From: an uncultured Bacteroidota bacterium
Lineage (GTDB): Bacteria > Bacteroidota > Bacteroidia > Flavobacteriales > Flavobacteriaceae
NCBI GenBank assembly: GCA_902514625.1
Contig: CABXRK010000013.1
Span: 1 to 43,848, forward strand
Reading direction: 5' to 3'
DNA length: 43,848 nt
Shown: positions 36,269 through 43,848 of the stretch, in pieces
Layout: every line of letters begins with the position of its first letter
How positions within the stretch are numbered: the first letter of the stretch is position 1
The notes under the pieces: model-generated
Databases searched by the model: none
The model's input: the letters and a program-made list of their open reading frames with translations, nothing else
Told to the model about the DNA's origin: nothing
Program-made: the position numbers and the translations under genes

Positions 36269-37585
36269 TTATTTAATTGAAAATTGAACTCTACGGTTAG
36301 CTTTTCTTCCAGAAGATGTATTGTTTTTAGCCATCGGCTTATCTTCTCCATAACCAACAGTGGAAAGACGATTTGAGTCAGATCCTCTTTCTGTAAGAGC
36401 AGTCTTTACAGATGCAGCTCTTTCTTCTGATAATTTTTGATTATATGCTCTACTACCATCACTTGAAGCATGACCCTGAATTTCAATTACAATTTTAGGG
36501 TATTTATCGAGAAGTACCTTAATATTATCTAAAACTGGACCAGATCCTTTGCCAATTATCGAACTTGAAACTTTAAATTTAATCATAGATCCTTCTTTAT
36601 TTAAACTTTCAATTACTTCATCCGCTATCATTGGACATCCATTATTTTCTTGACTTCCAGCTGTTTTTGGACATTCATCATCCTTATCAGGAACACCATC
36701 ACCATCTTCATCTGGCCAAGGGCATCCGTCATTCTCTCCAGCCTCATCTGGACAAGCATCCTCTTTATCACTAACACCATCACCATCACTATCTGGACAT
36801 CCATTCATATCAGCATTTCCTGCTTTGTCAGGACATTCATCAACATTATCTGCTATACCGTCTCCATCACTATCAGGACAACCATTCATTTCAGCACTAC
36901 CAGCTTGATCTGGACATTGATCTTCGTTATCAGTTATCCCATCTCCATCAGTATCAGGACAACCTGAGAACTCTTCTAATCCAGGCACTTCAGGACATGC
37001 ATCATTCTTATCTGAAATTCCATCACCATCAGAATCAAGACTCCCAAGTTTTATTGAAACTCCAATAACATGTTGATAATGTTTAAATGCTTTAGTCTCA
37101 TCAGCATCTCTATAAGAAGTGCTCAAATTTATAGCTGTTTTATCTGAAAGATCAATACTTAAACCTATTCCAGCCAATGCGGTTTCTGAAACGTCTGATG
37201 AAGGAAAAAATCCTTTTCTATCAACACCATCTTTAAAAGCTGAAAAACCATACCCGGCGAAAAAATATGGACTAGTCTTCCCTTTACTTTGAATAGTATA
37301 CTTTATAACTCCATCTAAAGAGTAATATGATAAATCTTGAGGTAAACTTTTACCTTTAACCTTATTGATAGAATACTGAGCTCCTAAAGAAAATCCTCCT
37401 CCTATATGTCTTGAAATTCCTAAGGAAGGGATCCCTAAAGCTGTGTCGGCATCAACATTATCTCCTTGAAGGCTAACAATGTTTACCCCTAAATTAACAA
37501 CCCATGGGTTATTCTTATCCTGTCCATAATTGTTAGAAAAAACTAAAACTAAACAGGAAACTAAAAAAATCTTGAAAATTTTCAT
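36269..37585 (-). CDS. OmpA-family protein with TSP3 calcium-type repeats
   Basis: Outer-membrane porin-like anchor to peptidoglycan, 438 aa. A signal peptide (1-22, …SNNYGQ) is followed by an eight-strand-type barrel (~28-180), five thrombospondin type-3 repeats (~184-320, DxDGDGxxDxxDxCPxxxG) and an OmpA C-terminal peptidoglycan-binding domain (~333-438, IEIQGHASSDGSRAYNQ and NRLSTVGYGEDKP). TSP3 Asp clusters usually bind Ca2+. This architecture is very common in flavobacteria. It sits between addA and addB on the same strand and has its own terminator; no functional tie to recombination is expected. Confidence 0.94.
   Translation of the reverse strand: MKIFKIFLVSCLVLVFSNNYGQDKNNPWVVNLGVNIVSLQGDNVDADTALGIPSLGISRHIGGGFSLGAQYSINKVKGKSLPQDLSYYSLDGVIKYTIQSKGKTSPYFFAGYGFSAFKDGVDRKGFFPSSDVSETALAGIGLSIDLSDKTAINLSTSYRDADETKAFKHYQHVIGVSIKLGSLDSDGDGISDKNDACPEVPGLEEFSGCPDTDGDGITDNEDQCPDQAGSAEMNGCPDSDGDGIADNVDECPDKAGNADMNGCPDSDGDGVSDKEDACPDEAGENDGCPWPDEDGDGVPDKDDECPKTAGSQENNGCPMIADEVIESLNKEGSMIKFKVSSSIIGKGSGPVLDNIKVLLDKYPKIVIEIQGHASSDGSRAYNQKLSEERAASVKTALTERGSDSNRLSTVGYGEDKPMAKNNTSSGRKANRRVQFSIK
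36626..37036 (-). repeat. Five in-frame TSP3 repeats in the OmpA gene
   Basis: Tandem ~27-codon units encode DSDGDGIxD…CPDxAG…NGCPD. Units 2-4 are the most alike in DNA as well as protein (repeated CATCACTATC / GGACAACCATTCAT-type stretches on +), so unit number could vary by recombination between strains. Confidence 0.85.
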
Positions 37586-37693
37586 TTATTAAATTGTTGA
37601 TGGTTTATACTAAATTAATATGTTTATACGACGAAACAAAAAAATACATTGTTTTTTTTAATTATTTAATTAACAAAAAACAAATCCTAAATC

Positions 37694-40600
37694 TTAACAC
37701 ATGTCAATTTCTATAGGATCATATGACAAATACACAAGAATTTTTTTTGATACAACTAAATTGGTTTGATTAATCATTTCTTCATATTTATCTAATTGAA
37801 TGATATCCTCCTTTCTTTTTAAACCAGTTTTATAGTCCATTATTATTGCTTGCTTATTTTTAACTAATAATCGATCAATTCTAAAATTTTTTTGATTTGG
37901 ACACAATATTTCTCTTTCTTTATAGCTTTTGTATTCAGGCGAAAAATATCTTTTTATAATTGAATTTTGAACTATTTTATTTAATAACTCGATAATTTCT
38001 GTACTTTGATTAGAAAAAATTTTTCCATTACTAACAGCATTATTTACGGCTAATTCAATATCAGAAACAGAATCAATTTTAGAAAGCAACTCATGAATTA
38101 CTATACCTAATTCTCTTTTTGATTTTCTTTTTCTGTCAAATAAATAATTCTTTACAAGTTTTTCTTCCCATGAAAATCTCTTTTCATAAAACTTAATTTC
38201 ATCATTATACTTATTATTATTTTTTGAATTCTCTAATTTTTTTATTTTTCCAAATTCAACTATATTTTTTTTATCAAGGGACAATTTATTTATGGCTATA
38301 AAATTTTGAAACAAAGCAGAATAGGAATTATTCAATGATTTTTCTTTTTTAGTTATTATGTACATACAATTAATTGCCCTTGTTAAAGAAACATATAATA
38401 GATTTAATGAATCAATTTCATTTTCATGAAATACCTTCTTATAAATCTCTTCTCCTTTTTTTCCAAACATTTTTAAATTTTTTGAAAAATTAATTAAGCT
38501 CAATGGGAAAAAATCTTTAGAAATTTTTCGGATATCGATCCAAACCTGATCTTTAACTCTAGGTTGAATGTATTCATCCATAAAAGGTAATATTACTATA
38601 GGAAATTCAAGCCCTTTTGATTTATGAATTGTTAAAATTTGAATTGAATTCTTACTTTCGATTGTTGGAACATACAAATCAGGCTTATTTTTTTCCCAAT
38701 AATTAATAAAAGAAAAATAATCATTTCCATTTTCTTTAGCAAAAAGAAAAGCTAACTCTAATAAATTACTAACATATGAATCTATCTCTAATGATAATCC
38801 AAATGAATAAATAGCATAATCAAGTCCATTATATAAAGTCATCGATTTAAACTTGTCAAAATCAAATTCTTTACATTGTTTATGAAAAATTTGATTAATA
38901 TGTTTTTTTATCAAATCATTTATAAAAAAGTGATAATCTTTATCTTCATAATTAAATCTATTAAAAAAGAAATCCAAAATTATTTTTCGATTAAACTTGC
39001 AATTTTCATCTAAAGTCAATTTAATTAAAGAAATTAAAAATTTTACCTTGGAAGAAGAAGAGACCAAAAGGGATTCAGAAGATATAAAAGGGATATTATT
39101 TTCGGACAATTTTTCAGCAACTTTAGCTGCTTGACTCTTTTTTCTTACCAAAATTGCAATATCTCCGTATTTATAATTCATCGATAAAGCCTTTTCAATC
39201 TTATTTATTGTTTTTTCACAATATGTTTGATCATAATTAAAATTTTTAAAATTAGAAGAAATTTGTTCAATCTGAACATATCCTTTTTTATCATTATTTG
39301 AAAATTGATTAGTGGCAGATTTAAAAACTAAATCTATCTTTTCATTTGAAAATTCTGGAATTATTGATTTGAAAAATAAATTGTTAAAATTTACTATAAT
39401 TTCTGAACTTCTATAGTTTGTATCTAAATTTTTTATTTTACTATTTATTTGAAAAGGGGTTTTATTTTCTAATAATTCTATAAATTGATTTACATCTCCT
39501 CCTCTCCATCTATAAATTGATTGCTTTGGATCACCAACTAGCAAAAGTGAACCCGTTTTATTATTCTCAATATTCTCCAATGAATTGGAAATCAATGGAA
39601 TTAAATTCTCCCATTGCAACTTTGAAGTATCCTGAAATTCATCTATAAAAAAATGATTATATCTTTCTCCGATTTTTTCATATATATAAGGTGTCGGATA
39701 ACCTATAATAGTTTTATTTATTTTGTGATTAAATGTTGCTAAAAGAAATGTGTTGGTTTCTTTTTGAATTAATTCAAGTTCATCTTTCATTAACTTAACA
39801 AGTGAAATTGGAATCCAGTGCTTTGTTAATCCCTTTATAAACAAATACTGATAATACTCTTTTTTTGATTTTTTAAACCAATTAAATAATTTCGGAATTA
39901 TAGCATCTATTATTTCTTTTTTATGATCTTCTAATGTTTTATTATATATATCTTCTCGGTTTTTAAGATTTAGTTCTAAATTGTTTTTAAACAACTTGTT
40001 AAAATTTGATTTTTTTAAATCTTCAAAATGGTTTGGCACTAATTTTCTTTTAAAATCATTATAATCAAGGTTTTTTGAGCAAATTAATTTTAAAGCCTCT
40101 TCCCCAATATTATTTATATTAGACTCTATACTTTTACTCATTTTTCTTAATTTAATTTCTTGTTCCGAAAAATCATAAATTGAAAAAGCTGATAACTCAT
40201 TCAAATTTGAAATATCTTGTTCTCTGATTAATAATTTAGCTATTAAAAACAAATTTGATGAAATATCATTGCTAAGTGTTTCCTCCATTTTTTGAAAAGA
40301 ATACCTTTTTAATAATTCTGATATAATTTGATCCTTACCAACCTTATTTATTATTCTTTCAACTACCTCTTCTAAGATTATTTTGGAGTTCAACTCTACA
40401 TGAAATTTATATGATAAATCGAGATCTCGATAAAAACTTCTTACTATCTTAAGAGTGAATCTATCTAAAGTTTGTATTTCAAAATTTGAAAAATTATGAA
40501 GAATTTTTTTTAAAACTATTCTTGATTTCGATTGTAAATGCCCATCAGAAATATTTAATTCACTTTTTATTAAATTAAACATTGAATCAAAGTCCCGCTT

Positions 40601-40795
40601 ATTTTTTTCAGAAAAACTAGACAAAACAGAAATTATTCTCTGTTTCATCTCAAAAACTGCCTTATTAGTAAAAGTTAATGCTACTATATTTTTAAATTCA
40701 TCGTTAGAATTAGTTGATAACAACTTAACTAAATATTCTTTTACAAGGTTATATGTTTTTCCTGATCCCGCAGATGCATTAATTATTTTAAACAT
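37694..40795 (-). CDS. addA: AddA/RecB-like UvrD helicase-nuclease
   Basis: SF1A helicase with C-terminal nuclease, 1033 aa. Motifs in order: Walker A ASAGSGKT (7-14), TFTNKAVFEMKQR (Ia), DEFQDT (385-390), VGDPKQSIYRWRGGD (III), LDTNYRSS (IV), TIHKSKGLEFPIVILPF (V) and LLYVSLTRAINCMY (VI). The C-terminus shows RELGIVIHELLSKI and IIMDYKTG with Asp987-x-Lys989, a PD-(D/E)XK nuclease. With the AddB-like protein downstream it should form an AddAB-type end-resection enzyme. The ATG begins directly with MFKIINASAGSGKT. It is divergent from sod with a 76-bp gap. Confidence 0.88.
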   Translation of the reverse strand: MFKIINASAGSGKTYNLVKEYLVKLLSTNSNDEFKNIVALTFTNKAVFEMKQRIISVLSSFSEKNKRDFDSMFNLIKSELNISDGHLQSKSRIVLKKILHNFSNFEIQTLDRFTLKIVRSFYRDLDLSYKFHVELNSKIILEEVVERIINKVGKDQIISELLKRYSFQKMEETLSNDISSNLFLIAKLLIREQDISNLNELSAFSIYDFSEQEIKLRKMSKSIESNINNIGEEALKLICSKNLDYNDFKRKLVPNHFEDLKKSNFNKLFKNNLELNLKNREDIYNKTLEDHKKEIIDAIIPKLFNWFKKSKKEYYQYLFIKGLTKHWIPISLVKLMKDELELIQKETNTFLLATFNHKINKTIIGYPTPYIYEKIGERYNHFFIDEFQDTSKLQWENLIPLISNSLENIENNKTGSLLLVGDPKQSIYRWRGGDVNQFIELLENKTPFQINSKIKNLDTNYRSSEIIVNFNNLFFKSIIPEFSNEKIDLVFKSATNQFSNNDKKGYVQIEQISSNFKNFNYDQTYCEKTINKIEKALSMNYKYGDIAILVRKKSQAAKVAEKLSENNIPFISSESLLVSSSSKVKFLISLIKLTLDENCKFNRKIILDFFFNRFNYEDKDYHFFINDLIKKHINQIFHKQCKEFDFDKFKSMTLYNGLDYAIYSFGLSLEIDSYVSNLLELAFLFAKENGNDYFSFINYWEKNKPDLYVPTIESKNSIQILTIHKSKGLEFPIVILPFMDEYIQPRVKDQVWIDIRKISKDFFPLSLINFSKNLKMFGKKGEEIYKKVFHENEIDSLNLLYVSLTRAINCMYIITKKEKSLNNSYSALFQNFIAINKLSLDKKNIVEFGKIKKLENSKNNNKYNDEIKFYEKRFSWEEKLVKNYLFDRKRKSKRELGIVIHELLSKIDSVSDIELAVNNAVSNGKIFSNQSTEIIELLNKIVQNSIIKRYFSPEYKSYKEREILCPNQKNFRIDRLLVKNKQAIIMDYKTGLKRKEDIIQLDKYEEMINQTNLVVSKKILVYLSYDPIEIDMC

Positions 40796-40817
40796 AAAAT
40801 TATTTTCAACAATTAAG

Positions 40818-40850
40818 TTTGGATATAAATGTAAAGAATCTTTAAATTTG
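40818..40850 (+). promoter_or_regulatory. Promoter of the superoxide dismutase gene
   Basis: TTTG (40818-40821), 21 nt, then TAAATTTG (40843-40850): both Bacteroidetes sigma-A elements with correct spacing, the best match in this window. Start predicted near 40856, leader ~15 nt made largely of A. Confidence 0.7.
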
Positions 40851-40871
40851 TATTAATTTAAAAAAAAAAAA

Positions 40872-41480
40872 ATGTCATTTAAACTTCCTGAACTAAATTA
40901 TAGTTATAATGCTTTAGAACCTAATTTTGATGCTAGAACTATGGAGATTCACTACAGTAAGCATCACAATGGATACGCTAATAATTTAAATGCAGCCATT
41001 AAAGGTACTGATCTAGAAAATAAATCAATAAAAGAAATTTTAAGTTCATTAGATCTTAACAATTCAGCTTTACGAAATAATGGTGGTGGATACTTTAACC
41101 ACTGTCTTTTTTGGGAAATTCTAAGTCCAAAAGGTGGTGGAATTCCTAATGGGGAAATTTTTAATGAAATAAATAAATCTTTTAATTCATTTGAAAATTT
41201 TAAAGAAAACTTTAGTAAAGCAGCAGCATCTCGATTTGGTTCAGGTTGGGCTTGGCTTTGTATTAACTCTAATAATAGATTAGAAATATGTTCTACTGCC
41301 AATCAAGATAACCCACTCATGCCTGGAATAGGATGCGAAGGAATTCCAATATTAACTTTGGATGTATGGGAACATGCTTATTACCTTAATTATCAAAATA
41401 GAAGGCCAGATTATATCAAAGCTTTTTTTAACATAATTAATTGGGAAAAAGTTAATGAACTTTATATTTCTAATACATAG
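40872..41480 (+). CDS. sodA: Superoxide dismutase, Mn-type
   Basis: Cytosolic Fe/Mn-SOD of 202 aa without signal peptide. Metal ligands are His27 (EIHYSKHH), His77 ([11 protein letters not shown]), Asp164 and His168 (LDVWEHAYY). Gln145 in the [10 protein letters not shown] segment together with the GGG at 71-73 is the Mn-type pattern; Fe-type enzymes carry Gln near position 69 and Ala/His here. Mn or cambialistic use is therefore likely. It converges with the PurF-like gene, the two stops being 2 bp apart. It has its own strong promoter. Confidence 0.96.
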   Translation: MSFKLPELNYSYNALEPNFDARTMEIHYSKHHNGYANNLNAAIKGTDLENKSIKEILSSLDLNNSALRNNGGGYFNHCLFWEILSPKGGGIPNGEIFNEINKSFNSFENFKENFSKAAASRFGSGWAWLCINSNNRLEICSTANQDNPLMPGIGCEGIPILTLDVWEHAYYLNYQNRRPDYIKAFFNIINWEKVNELYISNT

Positions 41481-41482
41481 TT

Positions 41483-43378
41483 TTAATAAGCTCTAACAGA
41501 TCTGCCTTCATAATAGTTAACAAAAGCTCTATTAACAATTCTATTCCCCCCAGGGGTTGGATAATCTCCAGTAAAATACCAGTCCCCTTTATTATTTGGA
41601 CATGCTTTATGAAGATCCTTTATTTTTTGAAAAACTATTTTAACTTCAGAAGAAATTTGATCTCCTTTCAAAATAAAAGATATTTTTTCTGATATTTCTT
41701 GATGAGAAAAAGTAGAATATAATTCTTTAACATAATTCAATGTTTCATGTCCATAATCTTGTTTACTTTGAATACAATTATTATATATTTTCTTTAAAAT
41801 TTTATCTTTAGTCCCGTTGTCTTCATGAAGGGCTATTGCAGCCTTAAAAGCAACGAAATCTTCTAATTTTGCCATATCAATCCCATAACAATCAGGATAT
41901 CTAATTTGAGGTGCACTGGATAAAATGATAATTTTTTTAGGATTCAATCTATCTAACATTGTTAAAATACTTTTTTGTAGCGTTGTACCTCTAACTATGC
42001 TATCATCAATTACTACTAAATTATCTGTTTTCTTTACAACTCCATAAGTTATATCATAAACATGAGCAACTAAATCATCCCTATTTTCATCATCCGTAAT
42101 AAATGTTCTTAATTTGGCATCTTTAATAGCAATTTTTTCTATTCTAGGCCTTAAATAGAGAAGATTATTTATTAATTTTTTATCTACTTTTTCCTTGTCT
42201 AATTCTTTCTTAATTTCTTCTCTAAGATGATCTTGAGCAGTACCAATCAACCCATAGAAAGAAGTTTCCGCGGTATTAGGAATATAAGAGAAAACAGTGT
42301 TTTTTATATCATTATTAATTATTTTTAAAACTTCAGGAAATAAAAAACTTCCTAGTTTTTTCCTTTCTTTGTATATATCTAAATCACTTCCTCTTGAGAA
42401 ATATATTCTTTCAAAAGAGCAAGATTTTTTTTCAGATTCTTCTAATACCTTCTCGAAAAAAACCTTTCCAGATTTTTTAATAATAATAGCATTACCTGGA
42501 GTTAATTCTTTAATTTGATTAAAGGGAATATCAAATACAGTTTGAATTACAGGCCTTTCTGAAGCTACTACTACTACTTCCTCATTATCACAATAAAAAG
42601 CAGGCCTAATTCCTGAAGGATCTCTAAGAACAAATGAATCACCATGTCCAATCATACCAGCAATAGTATACCCTCCGTCCCAATTTTTAGAAGCTTTTTT
42701 TAATATTTTTTCAATTTTAAGTCTTTCAGCTATTAATGGAGATGCCTCATTTTTAGTATATCCTTCCTTTTTAAGGTTCTTGTATATTTTAGCTACTGCA
42801 TCATCTAAAAAATGTCCGATATTTTCCATTACTGTAATTGTATCCGCTTTTTCTTTAGGATGTTGTCCTAATGAAATCAAATTTTCAAAAAGCTCAGAAA
42901 CGTTTGTCATATTAAAGTTTCCTGCAACAATTAAATTTCTGTGCATCCAATTATTTTGCCTTAAAAATGGATGTACACTTTCGATTCCATTATCTCCATA
43001 AGTTCCATATCTTACATGACCCAACATAAGTTCTCCTAGATAGGGTATGACTTTTTTTAAATTTTCCGAATTATTTTCAAGATCCTTATCATTATTAATG
43101 ATAGATTTAATTCTTTTATTTATTTGATTAAAAACATCTTGAATTGGCTGTTGATCATCGGATCTAATTCTACTAATATATCTCTCACCCGCTTCCATGT
43201 CTAATTTAATACTTGCAAACCCTGCTCCATCTTGACCTCTATTATGCTGCTTCTCCATCATTAAATACATCTTATTTATCCCGTAAAGAGAAGTGCCGTA
43301 TTTATCTTTATAGAATTGTAAAGGTTTTTTTAATCTAATTAAAGCAACCCCACATTCATGTTTTATAGAATCACTCAT
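41483..43378 (-). CDS. purF: Amidophosphoribosyltransferase-like protein (long Bacteroidetes form)
   Basis: Ntn-type glutamine amidotransferase fused to a phosphoribosyltransferase domain, 631 aa. The catalytic Cys9 lies in HECGVAL, preceded by an eight-residue propeptide-like segment (MSDSIKHE). MMEKQHNRGQDGAG, GHVRYGTYGD and the N-acetyl-like GNFNMTN follow. The PRT domain has the PRPP loop VVIDDSIVRGTT (455-466). It is ~120 residues longer than E. coli PurF (505 aa), as in other flavobacteria, where it may coexist with a canonical PurF. Predicted first step of purine synthesis or a related amidotransfer. No other pur gene is in view. Confidence 0.85.
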   Translation of the reverse strand: MSDSIKHECGVALIRLKKPLQFYKDKYGTSLYGINKMYLMMEKQHNRGQDGAGFASIKLDMEAGERYISRIRSDDQQPIQDVFNQINKRIKSIINNDKDLENNSENLKKVIPYLGELMLGHVRYGTYGDNGIESVHPFLRQNNWMHRNLIVAGNFNMTNVSELFENLISLGQHPKEKADTITVMENIGHFLDDAVAKIYKNLKKEGYTKNEASPLIAERLKIEKILKKASKNWDGGYTIAGMIGHGDSFVLRDPSGIRPAFYCDNEEVVVVASERPVIQTVFDIPFNQIKELTPGNAIIIKKSGKVFFEKVLEESEKKSCSFERIYFSRGSDLDIYKERKKLGSFLFPEVLKIINNDIKNTVFSYIPNTAETSFYGLIGTAQDHLREEIKKELDKEKVDKKLINNLLYLRPRIEKIAIKDAKLRTFITDDENRDDLVAHVYDITYGVVKKTDNLVVIDDSIVRGTTLQKSILTMLDRLNPKKIIILSSAPQIRYPDCYGIDMAKLEDFVAFKAAIALHEDNGTKDKILKKIYNNCIQSKQDYGHETLNYVKELYSTFSHQEISEKISFILKGDQISSEVKIVFQKIKDLHKACPNNKGDWYFTGDYPTPGGNRIVNRAFVNYYEGRSVRAY

Positions 43379-43494
43379 AAAAAATTTGTTTTCTTACACC
43401 CATTTAAAATGAAGTTATTGATTTAAAATCATTTAATCTTTTATTTAAAGTATTTTTTGTTACTTTTTTTTGGAGTGGAAAATATCATTTAAAC

Positions 43495-43848
43495 ATGAAT
43501 GATAGAACTACAATTGAAACACAGGTAAATGTGCTTGCTAATTTCAACCCTATAATACCTAAATATTATCTTAATTCTAAAGTTGCTGTAATCGGTAATT
43601 TAGATCCAAACATTCAATTAGAATCTCTAAATCAAATTAAAAATAGCGCTGATTTTATTTTATTAGATACAATGAATTTTTGGATTGAAAAAAATAGAGA
43701 TGTTTTAAATGAAGTTATTGGAAAAGTTAATTTGATTTCAGTAAATGATGAAGAAGCTAAACTTTTAACTAATACTAATTCTTTATTAAAAGCAGCATCT
43801 TTAATTCAAAAAATGGGCCCTCAATATGTAATAATAAAAAAAGGGGAG
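43495..43848 (+). CDS. PfkB-family sugar kinase, N-terminally truncated and cut by window edge
   Basis: Runs off the right end. The translation contains the flavobacterial PfkB-type core NVLANFNPIIP, LDTMNFWIEK, VNDEEAKLL and MGPQYVIIKKGE. The ATG at 43495 corresponds to roughly residue 90 of full-length homologs. The same frame upstream encodes TFFWSGKYHLN (from 43462), also part of the family, but the preceding ~80 residues (sugar-binding Asp, GG motif) cannot fit in the 84 bp left before the purF ATG. The catalytic GAGD lies beyond the window. Either a truncated gene/pseudogene, or an assembly or recombination join. It is divergent from purF, the usual neighbour. Confidence 0.65.
   Translation, partial: MNDRTTIETQVNVLANFNPIIPKYYLNSKVAVIGNLDPNIQLESLNQIKNSADFILLDTMNFWIEKNRDVLNEVIGKVNLISVNDEEAKLLTNTNSLLKAASLIQKMGPQYVIIKKGE

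Noticed and set aside
36650-36967. Plus-strand open frame opposite the TSP3 repeats
   Set aside because: Its repetitive Thr/Ile/Ser composition is the antisense of the GDGD/CPD repeats; no independent signal.
40860-40871. Poly-A run before sod as a phase-variation tract
   Set aside because: It lies downstream of the promoter and outside the coding frame; A-rich leaders are normal in Bacteroidetes and similar runs are frequent in this low-GC DNA.
1-43848. Mobile element, CRISPR, prophage or defence island
   Set aside because: No transposase, integrase, direct-repeat array, restriction or toxin-antitoxin signature was seen; AddAB-like proteins are housekeeping repair enzymes here.

Overview
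The window is a low-GC chromosomal stretch that looks like a marine, probably small-genomed member of the Flavobacteriia (Bacteroidetes). The evidence is convergent. Coding density is very high, start sites lack purine-rich Shine-Dalgarno sequences, and several intergenic gaps carry the Bacteroidetes sigma-A element TAnnTTTG. Characteristic family members are present: DnaE with a fused N-terminal exonuclease, a 631-residue PurF-like amidotransferase, a DUF5916 outer-membrane protein, a TonB receptor with a CarboxypepD-like N-terminal domain, a Mn-type SOD, an AddA/OmpA/AddB block and a flavobacterial CrtI. All of this is read from sequence and remembered family features; no database search was run.

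Layout. 0.07-4 kb (minus): DUF5916 protein, P-II regulator and Amt ammonium transporter. 4.2-9 kb: an orphan periplasmic metal-binding (Tp34/P19-like) protein on plus, then on minus a tiny membrane ORF, an exported GH2 glycosidase, an arginase and a small membrane protein. 9.1-10.8 kb (plus): LemA and DUF3137. 10.8-16.6 kb (minus): an SDR, an AgcS sodium:alanine-type symporter, and a three-gene set (DUF2946-like small protein, lipoprotein, TonB receptor) that looks like a metal-uptake locus. 16.65-21.5 kb (minus): terminator, tRNA-Asp(GTC), thioredoxin, DnaE. 21.7-28.9 kb: Mfd (plus), an ACT-like conserved protein (minus), MetG and a histone-deacetylase-like hydrolase (plus), a CBS-pair protein (minus). 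29-32.6 kb: a carotenoid locus, with a lipoprotein and a DUF422/CruF-type protein on minus, divergent from a 29-codon membrane microprotein, a K+ channel and CrtI on plus. 32.5-40.8 kb (minus): a membrane-anchored unknown, AddB-like nuclease, an OmpA/TSP3 protein with its own terminator, AddA-like helicase-nuclease. 40.9-43.8 kb: Mn-SOD (plus), PurF-like (minus) and the start of a PfkB-family kinase (plus) that appears to lack its N-terminal third.

The window is mostly housekeeping: DNA replication and repair (dnaE, mfd, addAB), translation (metG, tRNA-Asp), redox (trx, sod), nitrogen (amt/P-II, arginase) and pigment. No phage, IS, CRISPR, restriction or toxin-antitoxin system is visible. The points most worth a second look are the channel-coupled microprotein, the DUF2946/lipoprotein/TonB metal locus, the Tp34-like protein with an apparently changed metal ligand, a P-II protein without its modifiable tyrosine, and the N-terminally truncated PfkB gene. 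I did not find a convincing wholly new multi-gene system.
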